64,000 nucleotides of DNA from contig NZ_QAOO01000003.1 in NCBI RefSeq assembly GCF_003051105.1, positions 1 to 64,000 on the forward strand, in the 5' to 3' direction. The position numbers were made by a program, and so were the translations under genes. Below are positions 7,190 through 15,842 of the stretch, piece after piece (position 1 is the stretch's first letter; every line of letters starts with the position of its first letter). The DNA comes from Nitrosomonas nitrosa (lineage in GTDB: Bacteria > Pseudomonadota > Gammaproteobacteria > Burkholderiales > Nitrosomonadaceae). Under the pieces are notes generated by a model, which made no database searches, was not told where the DNA came from, and saw nothing but the letters and a program-made list of their open reading frames with translations.

Positions 7190-9688
7190 CTAGTTTCTGA
7201 GCGGTTTGCCGGTTTTCAGCGTATGGGCGATGCGCGCTTGGGTTTTCTCGGTCGCCAGTAATTCGATGAAAGCGGTTCTCTCTAATCTGAGGAACCATTC
7301 CTCATCGACCAAGCTGCCTGGCGTGAGATCGCCTCCACATAGGACATGCGCAATCTTGCTGCCAATCAGATAATCGTGCTCCGAGATGAAATGACCTTCC
7401 AGCATATTGACGAGCATCCCTTTGATGGTCGCGATGCCTGTTGAGCCTGCTACCGGGATGGCGCGTGGCATCAAAGGCGGACGATAACCTGACTCGGCCA
7501 GCGCCAGTGCCTGCACTTTTGCAGCATGAAGAAGCTCAAAACGGTTCATGATGACCGGATCAGCCTCGCGCAAATAACCCAATTCTTTGGCTTGCTCGGC
7601 ACTCTTGGCCAGTTGGGCCATCGCGACGGTTTGGAAGGTGTGCTTCAATTGCGGAAACGGGTCGTTATCGATCGCATTGCGTGCAGCTCTTAACGCAAGC
7701 TCTTTACAACCACCGCCAGCAGGCAGTAACCCTACCCCGGCTTCGACCAAACCGATATAGCTTTCCAGCGTTGCGACAGCACGATCGCAATGCATCACGA
7801 ACTCGCAGCCTCCCCCTAAAGCGAGTCCATCAACAGCCGCCACGGTGGGAACCATCGAATATCTGAGGTGTTGTGAGAGCTGCTGAAAGCGTGTAATCAG
7901 CATTTCCACTTCTGCGAGCTTGCCTGCCATCAAAGCATCGGCCAGATCCAGGCTGCGCGCGGCTTGGAGCAGGGTCGACTGTGCCGATTTTTTGACTTTC
8001 TTCATGAATTGATCGAAAGCGGAGGGCGGCTCTTCTCGTTTTGGTTTTTCGGTGGCTTTTTGCAAGTTGGCGCCAGCAGAAAAAGGCGGCTCCGTTTGCC
8101 AAATCACCAAAGCGCGCCAGCGATGCTCGGCTTCTTCAATTGCTTGTTGTAATCCGTTGAGCACGTCGATATCGACCGTGTGCATTTTACTTTTGAAGCT
8201 GACGATGGCAATTTCGTCGCCGGTATGCCACATGCGGACGGCATCGGTTTCAAAGATGGTTTCTCCATAGACCACTTCTTCACCGGCTAAGCGGTCGGGG
8301 AATAATTGTCTTTTATAGACGGGCAAAGCCGAACGCGATTGCATCGACCGCGTGGCGGGTGCATAAGACCCCTGGGCTGTATGGACCGCCCGCCGCTCGC
8401 TTGTTTCGATGTCTTCGACCCATGCTGGCAGCGGTGTTTTGCTCATGCTCTTGCCTGATGCGATATCTTCCTTAATCCACTGGGTGACCTGTTTCCATCC
8501 GGCGATTTGCCAAGTTTCGAAAGGCCCCTGGTTCCAGCCAAACCCCCAACGGATGGCGAGATCGAGATCGCGCGCATTGTTTGCAATCGCAGCAAGATGA
8601 ACGGCGCAGTAATGGAACAGATCGCGGTGTATCGCCCATAGGAATTGAGCCTGGGGGTGCTCGCTCGCGCGCAATGCTGCAAATTTCTCAACGGGGTCCT
8701 TGCGTTTTAACAACACTTCGATATCACTATCCAAGGTGCTTGTCGCGAGCTGGTAGCCATTCTTCTCAAGATCAAGCACATGAATTTCCTTGCCGATTTT
8801 CTGATAGATCCCTTTGCCAGATTTTTGCCCAAGCGCGCCTTGGTCGACCAAAGCCTGCAACCAGTCAGGCACTTGGTAATAAGCATGCCATGGATCATCG
8901 TGCAGCGTATCGTGCATAGTGCCGATGACGTGCGACAGCACATCTAGCCCGACCAAATCCGCGGTCCTGAAAGTGGCGCTCTTAGGACGGCCAATGAGCG
9001 ATCCTGTCAGTTTATCGACCAGATCGAACCCAAGTCCAAATGCTTTCGCGTGATGCATGATCGCCAACATGGAGAAAACACCGACGCGGTTGGCGATAAA
9101 GTTGGGGGTATCTTTGGCGCGGATGACCCCTTTGCCCAAATAGGTGACCAAAAATGCTTCCAACGCGTCGAGTACGCTGATATCGCTTTCCTGGCAAGGA
9201 ATCAACTCGATCAGATGCATATAACGCGGCGGATTAAAAAAATGGATGCCGCAAAAACGGTGACGCAGCTCTTCAGGAAGCGCTTGCGCGAGTTGATTGA
9301 TGGATAGCCCGGAAGTGTTGCTGGCAAAAATCGTATGTTGGCCAAGATGCGGCGCGATCTTGAGGTAAAGATCGGTTTTCCAGTCGATGCGTTCTGCAAT
9401 CGCTTCGATCACAAGATCGCAGTCAGTTAGCAGACCCAGATGTTGATCGTAATTAACGGGTTGAATGCATGCGGCCTTAGCGGCAAGCGAGAGCGGAGCG
9501 GGCTCGAGCTTTTTGAGTTTTTCGATGGCCTTGGCTGCGGGTGCGCTTGGGTCGCTCGACTTTTCATCTGGTAACTCAAATAACAGTGTTTCGATATTGG
9601 CATTGACTAAATGCGCCGCAATCTGCGCACCCATGACGCCTGCGCCTAATACCGCGGCTTTACGCACCATAAAGCGATGATTAATCAA
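7190..9688 (-). CDS. 3-hydroxyacyl-CoA dehydrogenase / enoyl-CoA hydratase fusion (FadN/FadB-like)
   Basis: A protein of about 832 residues carrying both middle steps of beta-oxidation. The dehydrogenase comes first: dinucleotide-binding LGAGVMGAQIAAH near residue 14, NTSGLSINQLA, and HFFNPPRYMHLIELIP, with the second helical domain to about residue 400. The enoyl-CoA hydratase part follows: PFSAGANLQK and DGLALGGGCEFVMHCDRA form the oxyanion hole. This dehydrogenase-first order is that of FadN-type proteins rather than E. coli FadB. The start is set by a strong GGGGAGG placed five to six bases before a TTG at 9688; the ATG at 9670 lacks such a site. Forms an operon with the thiolase downstream. 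Confidence 0.9.
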   Translation of the reverse strand: MINHRFMVRKAAVLGAGVMGAQIAAHLVNANIETLLFELPDEKSSDPSAPAAKAIEKLKKLEPAPLSLAAKAACIQPVNYDQHLGLLTDCDLVIEAIAERIDWKTDLYLKIAPHLGQHTIFASNTSGLSINQLAQALPEELRHRFCGIHFFNPPRYMHLIELIPCQESDISVLDALEAFLVTYLGKGVIRAKDTPNFIANRVGVFSMLAIMHHAKAFGLGFDLVDKLTGSLIGRPKSATFRTADLVGLDVLSHVIGTMHDTLHDDPWHAYYQVPDWLQALVDQGALGQKSGKGIYQKIGKEIHVLDLEKNGYQLATSTLDSDIEVLLKRKDPVEKFAALRASEHPQAQFLWAIHRDLFHYCAVHLAAIANNARDLDLAIRWGFGWNQGPFETWQIAGWKQVTQWIKEDIASGKSMSKTPLPAWVEDIETSERRAVHTAQGSYAPATRSMQSRSALPVYKRQLFPDRLAGEEVVYGETIFETDAVRMWHTGDEIAIVSFKSKMHTVDIDVLNGLQQAIEEAEHRWRALVIWQTEPPFSAGANLQKATEKPKREEPPSAFDQFMKKVKKSAQSTLLQAARSLDLADALMAGKLAEVEMLITRFQQLSQHLRYSMVPTVAAVDGLALGGGCEFVMHCDRAVATLESYIGLVEAGVGLLPAGGGCKELALRAARNAIDNDPFPQLKHTFQTVAMAQLAKSAEQAKELGYLREADPVIMNRFELLHAAKVQALALAESGYRPPLMPRAIPVAGSTGIATIKGMLVNMLEGHFISEHDYLIGSKIAHVLCGGDLTPGSLVDEEWFLRLERTAFIELLATEKTQARIAHTLKTGKPLRN

Positions 9689-9982
9689 TTCGTCCTCCCC
9701 GCTCGATTTTGTTGTTCGATCATGCTGATTGCTGGATGTCTGCTCATTCAGATCATTCAGCTAATGATATTTCGTTCATTGATGAGGAGATTACAAGCAT
9801 GAACTGTAAAGAGCAAGTGGCAATTGCCTCCTTTCTCTTTTACAGAAGCCTCTGATGCCTGGTTGAGATCGAATGCTATTCGCTGTTCCTTGCGTTCACG
9901 CAATATTGCCTTGCCATTGTCTTACCCAGTTCAGGCTATACTCGCGCATCATGCTTATTTTGAGAAGGAAAAGGAGGGGGTA

Positions 9983-10411
9983 ATGAAATTAGTGACGATG
10001 CTGTCTATTGGATTGATCCTATTGGGGTTGACAGGTTGCTCGACCATGCAGCCTGTTTTGTATCCCAACACGCATTTTCTATCGGTGGGCAAGTCGGCTG
10101 CAGAGCAAGATATCGAAGCTTGCGAGCAACTTGCAAAAGCGGCTGGCGCCGATAAGGGCTATGGCAAAAGTGGCGATGTCGCATCGAGCACTGTGATCGG
10201 CGCAGGTGTGGGAGCTGCCGGAGGGGCAGCAGGGGGCGCGGTGACCGGTGCTGCGGGTACGGGTTCCATGGTGGGTGCGGTCAGTGGTGCGGTCTGGGGA
10301 TTGCTGCGCGGGTTGTTTTATTCAAGGCCTTCTCAACCTAATCCAGCGTATGCCAATTTCGTGACGCGCTGCCTGCAGGAAAAAGGCTATGAGGTTACCG
10401 GTTGGCAATAA
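9983..10411 (+). CDS. Glycine-zipper outer-membrane-type lipoprotein
   Basis: A 142-residue secreted lipoprotein. A lipobox LTGC places the lipidated Cys at residue 19 after a hydrophobic signal. The middle is a long Gly/Ala stretch (GAGVGAAGGAAGGAVTGAAG) of the glycine-zipper kind that packs against membranes, followed by a segment ending CLQEKGYEVTGWQ. An AAGGAGG with a spacing of about eight fixes the ATG at 9983; the longer reading frame from 9824 has no such support. The function of this group is not well defined; envelope association is inferred. It converges with selO, whose 3' end is only 8 bases away. Confidence 0.8.
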   Translation: MKLVTMLSIGLILLGLTGCSTMQPVLYPNTHFLSVGKSAAEQDIEACEQLAKAAGADKGYGKSGDVASSTVIGAGVGAAGGAAGGAVTGAAGTGSMVGAVSGAVWGLLRGLFYSRPSQPNPAYANFVTRCLQEKGYEVTGWQ

Positions 10412-10418
10412 CGCGGAT

Positions 10419-11906
10419 TCATGTCCCACAGAACGTCTGATAGACGCGCTCTGTAGGAGAGGGCGGGGTGCGGTATATCTGATGAACTGGCATATCCGTA
10501 TAAGGGTGGGTCACTGCCGACAATAACTGCTGCAGCGGCGAATAATCCCCCTGTTCGGAAGCGGCAGCCAGTGCGGCTTCGACATGGTGGTTGCGCGGGT
10601 GGATCGCCGGGTTATGTGCCTGCATCAAACTGAATGACGATTGTTTTGACTGAGGCTGACGCGCTAATCTTGCTTGCCAGTGTTGGTGCCACATGACAAA
10701 TTCGCTATCGTTAGATAAGTTCTCCGCAGGCATGACTTCTTCTTCTGCCAGCGCACGGAAAGTATTGGTGTAATCTGCCTGATGCTGGTGCATCCAGGTG
10801 AGCAGGTTTTCGGCCAGCATTCTGTCCTCAGATTCCTCGGTGAATAACCCCAGTTTTTTGCGCATTCCGGTCAACCAGTGATCCTGGAAAATTGCGGGGA
10901 AACGATGAATCGCTTCTTCCGCCAATGCAACGGCCTTTTGCGGATCAGGGTGGAATAGCGGAAGGAGCGTTTCAGCGAAACGAGCAAGATTCCACTGAGC
11001 GATATGAGGCTGGTTGCTATAGCGATAGCGGCCATGATGATCGATCGAACTGAACACGATGTCCGGGTCGTATTCATCCATAAATGCGCAAGGTCCGTAA
11101 TCAATCGTCTCGCCACTGATGGTCATATTATCTGTATTCATCACACCATGAACGAAACCGATCAGCAGCCATTTTGCCACCAACGACGCTTGACGGGCTA
11201 TGACGGCCTGCAAGAGCGCTAGATAGGGGTTATCAGCCCCAGCAATATCGGGGTAGTGGCGTTGAATAACATAATCCGCCAAGGTTTTGACGCCTTCGCC
11301 ATCACCGCGTAATCTCGCAACGTACTCAAACGTGCCGACACGAATGTGGCTTGACGCGACCCGGGTGAGGATCGCGCCGGGCAGCAGGGTCTCACGCAAT
11401 ACGGATTCTCCGGTGGTAACGACGGCAAGGCTGCGTGTGGTAGGTATCCCTAACGCATGCATGGCCTCGCTGACGAGGTATTCACGCAACATGGGGGCAA
11501 GCGCTGCCCGGCCATCGCCACGTCGCGAGAACGGCGTTTGGCCGGAGCCTTTTAGCTGGATGTCGAATCTGTCACCCGCCGCTGTAAGATGCTCGCCCAA
11601 CAAAATGGCCCGCCCGTCGCCGAGCATGGTGAAATGCGCGTATTGGTGGCCAGCATAGGCCTGTGCAATGGGTTGTGCAGCTTCAGGCAATGTATTGCCC
11701 GCAAATAGCGATGCCGCTTCTTCATCGGACAATGCATGGCTATCCAACCCCAACGATGCGGCGAGGGCATGATTCAATATGGCGACGCGTGGCGCAGGGA
11801 CAGGCACAGGGTGAAGCTGCACATAAAAGGAATCGGGTAAGCGGATATAGCTGTTATCGAATCGCCAGCCGATGGTGTTGCTTATGTATTGCTTGTTGGG
11901 TTTCAT
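10419..11906 (-). CDS. selO: Protein adenylyltransferase SelO (YdiU)
   Basis: A pseudokinase that AMPylates proteins, linked to redox stress in bacteria. Nucleotide-binding landmarks are [35 protein letters not shown] and [20 protein letters not shown], in which the Asn/Asp pair and DYGP form the active site of the family. The C-terminus ends YQTFCGT, with a Cys near the end as in many SelO proteins. The true N-terminus is unclear. ATG 11906 gives a family-like length (495 aa). An ATG at 11954 is possible, and the frame runs to 12011 inside a MITE-like repeat that itself supplies a GGAGAAGG followed by ATG. Confidence 0.93.
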   Translation of the reverse strand: MKPNKQYISNTIGWRFDNSYIRLPDSFYVQLHPVPVPAPRVAILNHALAASLGLDSHALSDEEAASLFAGNTLPEAAQPIAQAYAGHQYAHFTMLGDGRAILLGEHLTAAGDRFDIQLKGSGQTPFSRRGDGRAALAPMLREYLVSEAMHALGIPTTRSLAVVTTGESVLRETLLPGAILTRVASSHIRVGTFEYVARLRGDGEGVKTLADYVIQRHYPDIAGADNPYLALLQAVIARQASLVAKWLLIGFVHGVMNTDNMTISGETIDYGPCAFMDEYDPDIVFSSIDHHGRYRYSNQPHIAQWNLARFAETLLPLFHPDPQKAVALAEEAIHRFPAIFQDHWLTGMRKKLGLFTEESEDRMLAENLLTWMHQHQADYTNTFRALAEEEVMPAENLSNDSEFVMWHQHWQARLARQPQSKQSSFSLMQAHNPAIHPRNHHVEAALAAASEQGDYSPLQQLLSAVTHPYTDMPVHQIYRTPPSPTERVYQTFCGT

Positions 11907-11968
11907 GTCATTAGATTGTGTTTTTGATGGGGTGCGGTCGATTGAAATGGTCATTGCTTTGTTTGATG

Positions 11969-12069
11969 TATACGCTTCGCACCTCAAAATTCGATTTTTA
12001 TCATCCCTCATCCAACCTTCTCCCAGCGGGAGAAGGTATAGTTGCCGAATTTTGAAGTGGATGAGTATA
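11969..12069. repeat. MITE-like palindromic repeat, copy A
   Basis: A 101-base element with terminal inverted repeats (TACGCTTCGCACCTCAAAAT on the left; the right end CGAATTTTGAAGTGGATGAGTA is degenerate) and a central palindrome CCTTCTCCCAGCGGGAGAAGG. TA duplets flank both ends. The same element occurs at 35217, 37999 and 54752. It has no coding capacity. It sits in the leader of selO (minus strand), between the likely selO start and the ISL3 remnant. Confidence 0.85.
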
Positions 12070-12133
12070 GATGGCGTATTCAGTGTGATTCAATGTTTCA
12101 TTGAATGGTTCGGCCAATTGTCAAAAAAGTTTT

Positions 12134-12229
12134 GGCTCTTCAGGAAAATTTGTGGGTAATGCTATAACGAATAGGTAACAAAGACGCTAGTTTTTTTGGG
12201 GTTTTTGAGGTAGGAGGTGTGCATCCTGT
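12134..12229 (+). mobile_element. Left-end fragment of an ISL3-type element
   Basis: Ninety-six bases starting GGCTCTTCAGGAAAATTTG are the same as 25947-26042 apart from one T in a T-run, and then stop abruptly after GCATCCTGT. In the longer copy this is the terminal repeat and leader of an ISL3-family transposase. Here the transposase is gone and the sequence runs straight into a conjugation-gene fragment. Same orientation as the copy at 25947. Confidence 0.8.
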
Positions 12230-12660
12230 GCGATGAAATTACCAATTTCAAGGTAGAGGGGCTGCTGTCCTTGCTCACGCTCGCGCATGTGTACGGGCGT
12301 GAAAGTCTGGAGACGCTGCTATCTCAAACGGAAGTCAAGATTATCATAGGTGATCGTTCTTACAAGACCTGCCAGTTGATCTCGGACATGCTGGGCGAAT
12401 CCACGATCATGGCGCTCTCCCATAATATCGGGCAGAGTATGTTCGATGCGCCTACAAGGTCGCTACAGGACGCCCCGCGCCGCCTCATGACCGCTGATGA
12501 GGTGCGCCGCACCGACGATACCATCCTGTTCGTGCGCAATCACCGGCCCATCCGTCTGTCCAAAATCGGCTACCATGAAATCAAACCCTGGTCGAAATGG
12601 GTCGGCATCAATCCGCTTTTTGGAAAACCGTTTAAGGGGAAAACGCGGTTGCGACTCTAA
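12230..12660 (+). pseudogene. C-terminal remnant of a VirD4/TraG-type coupling protein
   Basis: Begins in mid-gene at the ISL3 fragment with DEITNFKVEGLLSLLTLAH, which looks like the Walker B region (DEF/DEI-x-N) of type IV coupling ATPases. It continues through EVKIIIGDRSYKTCQLISDMLG, LMTADEVRR and ILFVRNHRPIRLSKIGYHE to a natural stop. That order matches the C-terminal part of VirD4/TraG proteins that feed DNA into conjugation channels. The N-terminal membrane and Walker A parts are missing, so it cannot work. It is evidence that this island descends from a conjugative plasmid or integrative element. Confidence 0.65.
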
Positions 12661-12749
12661 GCGTAGCCAACGCCTTTCATACCGGCACAATCGGCTGTAA
12701 TATGGAATCGAAATTGAGTTTTACCGATTATGTATGTTCCTGAATCCCT

Positions 12750-13367
12750 ATGAGCCTTTTTGACGTTTCAGCGCTGTTCATTATCATGATAATGCTTGCC
12801 GCCATGCCCAGCACGAGTGTGGCCCTGGTTATCGCCCGTTCGGCCACGATGAATCTGGCAAACGGTGTCGCCGTTTCAATGGGCATCGTGCTCGGCGATT
12901 TGATTTTTGTTGTGCTGGCAATACTGGGGCTAACAGCCCTGTCCGAACTGACGGGCGGGTTCTTTTTAGCGGTCAAAGTCGCAGCGGGTATGTACCTGAT
13001 CTGGTTCGGTATCAATCTGATCCGCAGCCGGACGAAGAATTTGACCTGTAAATACTCCAGTACCGGTGGCGGATTACCTGCCAGTTTCCTCGCAGGGCTA
13101 TTTGTTACGCTTGGCGATATAAAGGCGATAATCTTTTATGCCAGCCTGTTTCCGGCATTCGTTGATATATCCGCGCTGACCTTGCTGGACATCGCGATCA
13201 TTCTGTTCATTACGGTCGCAACGGTCGGCGGCGTCAAACTGGCTTATGCTTTTGCGGCAACGAAAGTGATGACGATGGGCAAAAAATTGGGAGCCGAAAA
13301 TAAAACCCGTCTGGCATCGGGCGCTCTTATGGTTGGCACAGGCACTTACCTGATCGCCAGGACTTAG
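12750..13367 (+). CDS. LysE/RhtB-family amino-acid exporter
   Basis: A 205-residue inner-membrane protein with about six hydrophobic helices. The N-terminal half (AMPSTSVALVIARSATMNLANG with SMGIVLGDLIF) has the P-G/S-x-N-x-G-x-x-x-G layout of the LysE fold, and a second half GGLPASFLAGLFVTLGDIKA carries the usual FxxGxxxxxxNPK position in altered form (GDIKA in place of NPKA). Members export amino acids or homoserine lactones; the substrate cannot be told from sequence. It stands alone between the coupling-protein remnant and a DinB-like gene on the other strand. Confidence 0.85.
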   Translation: MSLFDVSALFIIMIMLAAMPSTSVALVIARSATMNLANGVAVSMGIVLGDLIFVVLAILGLTALSELTGGFFLAVKVAAGMYLIWFGINLIRSRTKNLTCKYSSTGGGLPASFLAGLFVTLGDIKAIIFYASLFPAFVDISALTLLDIAIILFITVATVGGVKLAYAFAATKVMTMGKKLGAENKTRLASGALMVGTGTYLIART

Positions 13368-13394
13368 CAGCGCATGGTTCTGGCCTGGCCCGGT

Positions 13395-13895
13395 TCAGAT
13401 ATCGGCTTCCGGCATCCAGATTAAATCCGTGACGCCGTAATCCAGACCGCACTGACTCAGCAATGTCGTTAACTGGCCTCTGTGATGCGTCTGGTGATTG
13501 AAAAAATGGATGACGGCCACGGCCATTTTATGAGTGCGCTCCACCGGATTAACGATGCTGGTATAGGTCAGGTCGCCATTCAGCGCCGTATCGGATAATC
13601 CTTCGGCCCATTGTATGATCTGCGCATCCGTCAGACTGCGCTCTTCCCTAAGTTGATCGAAGTCGGAATAGAGCTCCTGTGCCAGCGATTTCACCTGGAA
13701 GGGTTTGTTTTCGAAACGGCCAAGCCACACTCGATCCCCCAGCAGCAAATGGTTAAGCGTGCTGTGTAAGGAACCGAAAAAAGCTTTTCGGTCTTTTTTA
13801 CGTTCCTCATCCGGCAGACGGCTGCATACATCGTATAGCCGTTCGTTCATCCACCGGTTATAACGGGCCAGCAATTTACATTCATCGACATGCAT
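13395..13895 (-). CDS. DinB-family putative metalloenzyme
   Basis: About 166 residues with the four-helix DinB/YfiT fold features: LARYNRWMNERLYDVCSRL at the start, LHSTLNHLLLGDRVWLGRF with the first metal-binding His, and FFNHQTHHRGQLTTLL with the closing pair of His. Proteins of this group bind Ni or Zn and include thiol-dependent transferases; despite the name most are not DNA-damage proteins. The internal ATG at 13895 (MHVDECKLL) matches the usual family start better than the ORF start at 13940. It converges with the LysE gene. Confidence 0.8.
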   Translation of the reverse strand: MHVDECKLLARYNRWMNERLYDVCSRLPDEERKKDRKAFFGSLHSTLNHLLLGDRVWLGRFENKPFQVKSLAQELYSDFDQLREERSLTDAQIIQWAEGLSDTALNGDLTYTSIVNPVERTHKMAVAVIHFFNHQTHHRGQLTTLLSQCGLDYGVTDLIWMPEADI

Positions 13896-14390
13896 GCTTC
13901 TTTTTACGTCTGTTCGCGTTTGTATATTTTGATCCGGCACTCAATAGCGGATACCGGCGTTCAATCCTATCATTTGTCACTAATTTGCCGTGAGCGGTTT
14001 GTTGGAACGTGACCCGGTGCATATACGGCGCACATTTTTCAGCGCGGCTACATAAGGCTGACTGCAAGAAGTGTACTGTAATACAGTACCATCTTGGCGA
14101 GGGGGTTCACTGCGCACCCCCGTTGCATCCCCGGCTGAGATGGTGTGCTTATGGGAACGATTTTCGTTTCATACTTCACCACACCATCAAAACCTATCGC
14201 CGTTTTATCACTCGCAGGACTTGGAGATATGCCTCTCCACCTGCACCGAACCATGCGTTGGTCATCTAGCTCTGTTCAAAATTATGTCATTTGACATTCT
14301 TTGCGGTTGTCATTGTGTATTGGGTTGTTTTCCAATATTCTCCTGCTTGTTATTTGAGTGGATCGTTATATGACAGGGAAAAAATAAAAC
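13896..14390. promoter_or_regulatory. Long leader region before hsdM with a 17-base palindrome and a cruciform
   Basis: No convincing gene lies in this 495-base gap. At 14073-14089 there is a perfect palindrome GTACTGTAATACAGTAC (8-base arms, one central base), an operator-like site. Overlapping its end, ACCATCT (14088-14094) pairs with AGATGGT (14138-14144), enclosing GGGGGT (14101-14106) with ACCCCC (14116-14121). It lies about 300 bases before the restriction operon and probably carries its promoter and control site. No controller (C-protein) gene is present nearby. Confidence 0.4.
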
Positions 14391-15842
14391 ATGTTTGAGC
14401 AGGCATTTAAGAATATCGACGATGTGCTCTGGAAAGAAGCCGGATGTACGACCGAGCTGGATTATACCGAACAGACATCGTGGATGCTGTTCCTCAAATA
14501 TCTCGACGATCTGGAGCATGAGCGTGCCCTGGAGACCGAACTGGTCGGCAAATCATACGATTTTATCATTGATGAGCCGCACCGCTGGTCGTCATGGGCT
14601 GCGCCGAAAAAGGATGACGGTTCGTTTGACCACGATACGGCCCTGACCGGCGATGACCTGATTGATTACGTGAACCGCGACCTGTTCCCGTATTTGCAGA
14701 GTTTCAAGCAACGCGCCCCCAATCCCGACACGATTGAGTACAAAATCGGCGAAATCTTCAGCGAGATAAAAAACAAGTTCCAGAGCGGCTATAGCCTGCG
14801 CGATGCGCTGGAATATATGGACGCCTTGCAATTCCGCTCCCAAAAACAAAAGCACGAGCTGTCGCACCTGTACGAGGCCAAAATCAAGAACATGGGCAAT
14901 GCGGGCCGCAACGGCGGGGAATATTACACGCCGCGTCCGCTGATCCGCGCCATGATACAGGTCACAGCCCCCAAAATCGGTGAGCGCATCTATGACGGCG
15001 CGGTCGGCTCGGCGGGCTTCCTGTGCGAGGCGCATGATTACCTGCGGCAGTGCGAATTGACGACCAGCCAGCTCAACACCCTCCAAACCAGGACCTTTTA
15101 CGGCAAGGAAAAGAAGAGCCTCGCTTACGTCATCGCCATTATGAACATGATCCTGCATGGTATCGACGCGCCGAACATCATCCACACCAACACGCTGGCG
15201 GAGAATATCAGCGATTTGCAGGATAAAGACCGCTTTGACGTGATCCTCGCCAATCCGCCCTTCGGCGGGAAAGAGCGCAAGGAAGTCCAGCAAAACTTCC
15301 CGATCAAGACCAGCGAAACCGCCTTCCTATTCCTCCAGCATTTCATGAAAAGCCTGAAGGCAGGCGGACGCGCCGCCGTGGTCATCAAGAACACTTTCCT
15401 GTCCAACGGCGATAATGCCTCCCGCGCCCTGCGGAAGGAACTGCTGGAGAGCTGTAACCTGCATACGATCCTCGACTGCCCGCAGGGGACGTTCCTTGGC
15501 GCAGGCGTGAAAACGGTTGTGCTGTTTTTCGAGAAAGGCGCACCGACCCGCAATATCTGGTATTACCAGCTCGACCCAGGCCGCAATATGGGCAAGACCA
15601 ACGCCCTGAATGACGACGACCTGAAGGAATTTGTAAAATTGCAGGAAAGCAGCGCGGTAACGGAAAAATCATGGCTGCTAAATGTCGGCGATATTAACCC
15701 CGACACCTATGATCTGTCGGTCAAAAATCCCTTCAAACCCGAAGAAGACCCGATCCGCGAGCCGGAAGAGATCATAGCCGAAATGATTGCCCTGGACGCC
15801 GAAAGCGCCGACATCCTCGAAGATATACGGGGGATGTTATGA
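14391..15842 (+). CDS. hsdM: Type I restriction-modification system, DNA methyltransferase subunit M
   Basis: A 483-residue N6-adenine methyltransferase. An N-terminal helical domain (LWKEAGCTTELDYTEQTSWM...) is followed by the target-recognition approach GGEYYTPRPLIRAM. The AdoMet motif is in the variant form DGAVGSAGFLCEA (usual form D-P-x-C-G-T/S-G-G-F-L). The catalytic motif NPPFGG starts near residue 288. It forms the M2S core with HsdS, modifying host DNA and, with HsdR, enabling cleavage of unmodified DNA. It is the first gene of a tight operon and overlaps hsdS by four bases (ATGA). Codon use is GC-richer than in the downstream reverse transcriptase gene. Confidence 0.95.
   Translation: MFEQAFKNIDDVLWKEAGCTTELDYTEQTSWMLFLKYLDDLEHERALETELVGKSYDFIIDEPHRWSSWAAPKKDDGSFDHDTALTGDDLIDYVNRDLFPYLQSFKQRAPNPDTIEYKIGEIFSEIKNKFQSGYSLRDALEYMDALQFRSQKQKHELSHLYEAKIKNMGNAGRNGGEYYTPRPLIRAMIQVTAPKIGERIYDGAVGSAGFLCEAHDYLRQCELTTSQLNTLQTRTFYGKEKKSLAYVIAIMNMILHGIDAPNIIHTNTLAENISDLQDKDRFDVILANPPFGGKERKEVQQNFPIKTSETAFLFLQHFMKSLKAGGRAAVVIKNTFLSNGDNASRALRKELLESCNLHTILDCPQGTFLGAGVKTVVLFFEKGAPTRNIWYYQLDPGRNMGKTNALNDDDLKEFVKLQESSAVTEKSWLLNVGDINPDTYDLSVKNPFKPEEDPIREPEEIIAEMIALDAESADILEDIRGML

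Noticed and set aside
14073..14089. GTACTGTAATACAGTAC as a LexA (SOS) box
   Set aside because: The CTG and CAG are only 5 bases apart, whereas the common proteobacterial LexA box has CTG-N10-CAG.
14592..15293. 233-aa minus-strand frame inside hsdM
   Set aside because: Antisense shadow of a GC-rich gene with clear methyltransferase motifs on the plus strand.
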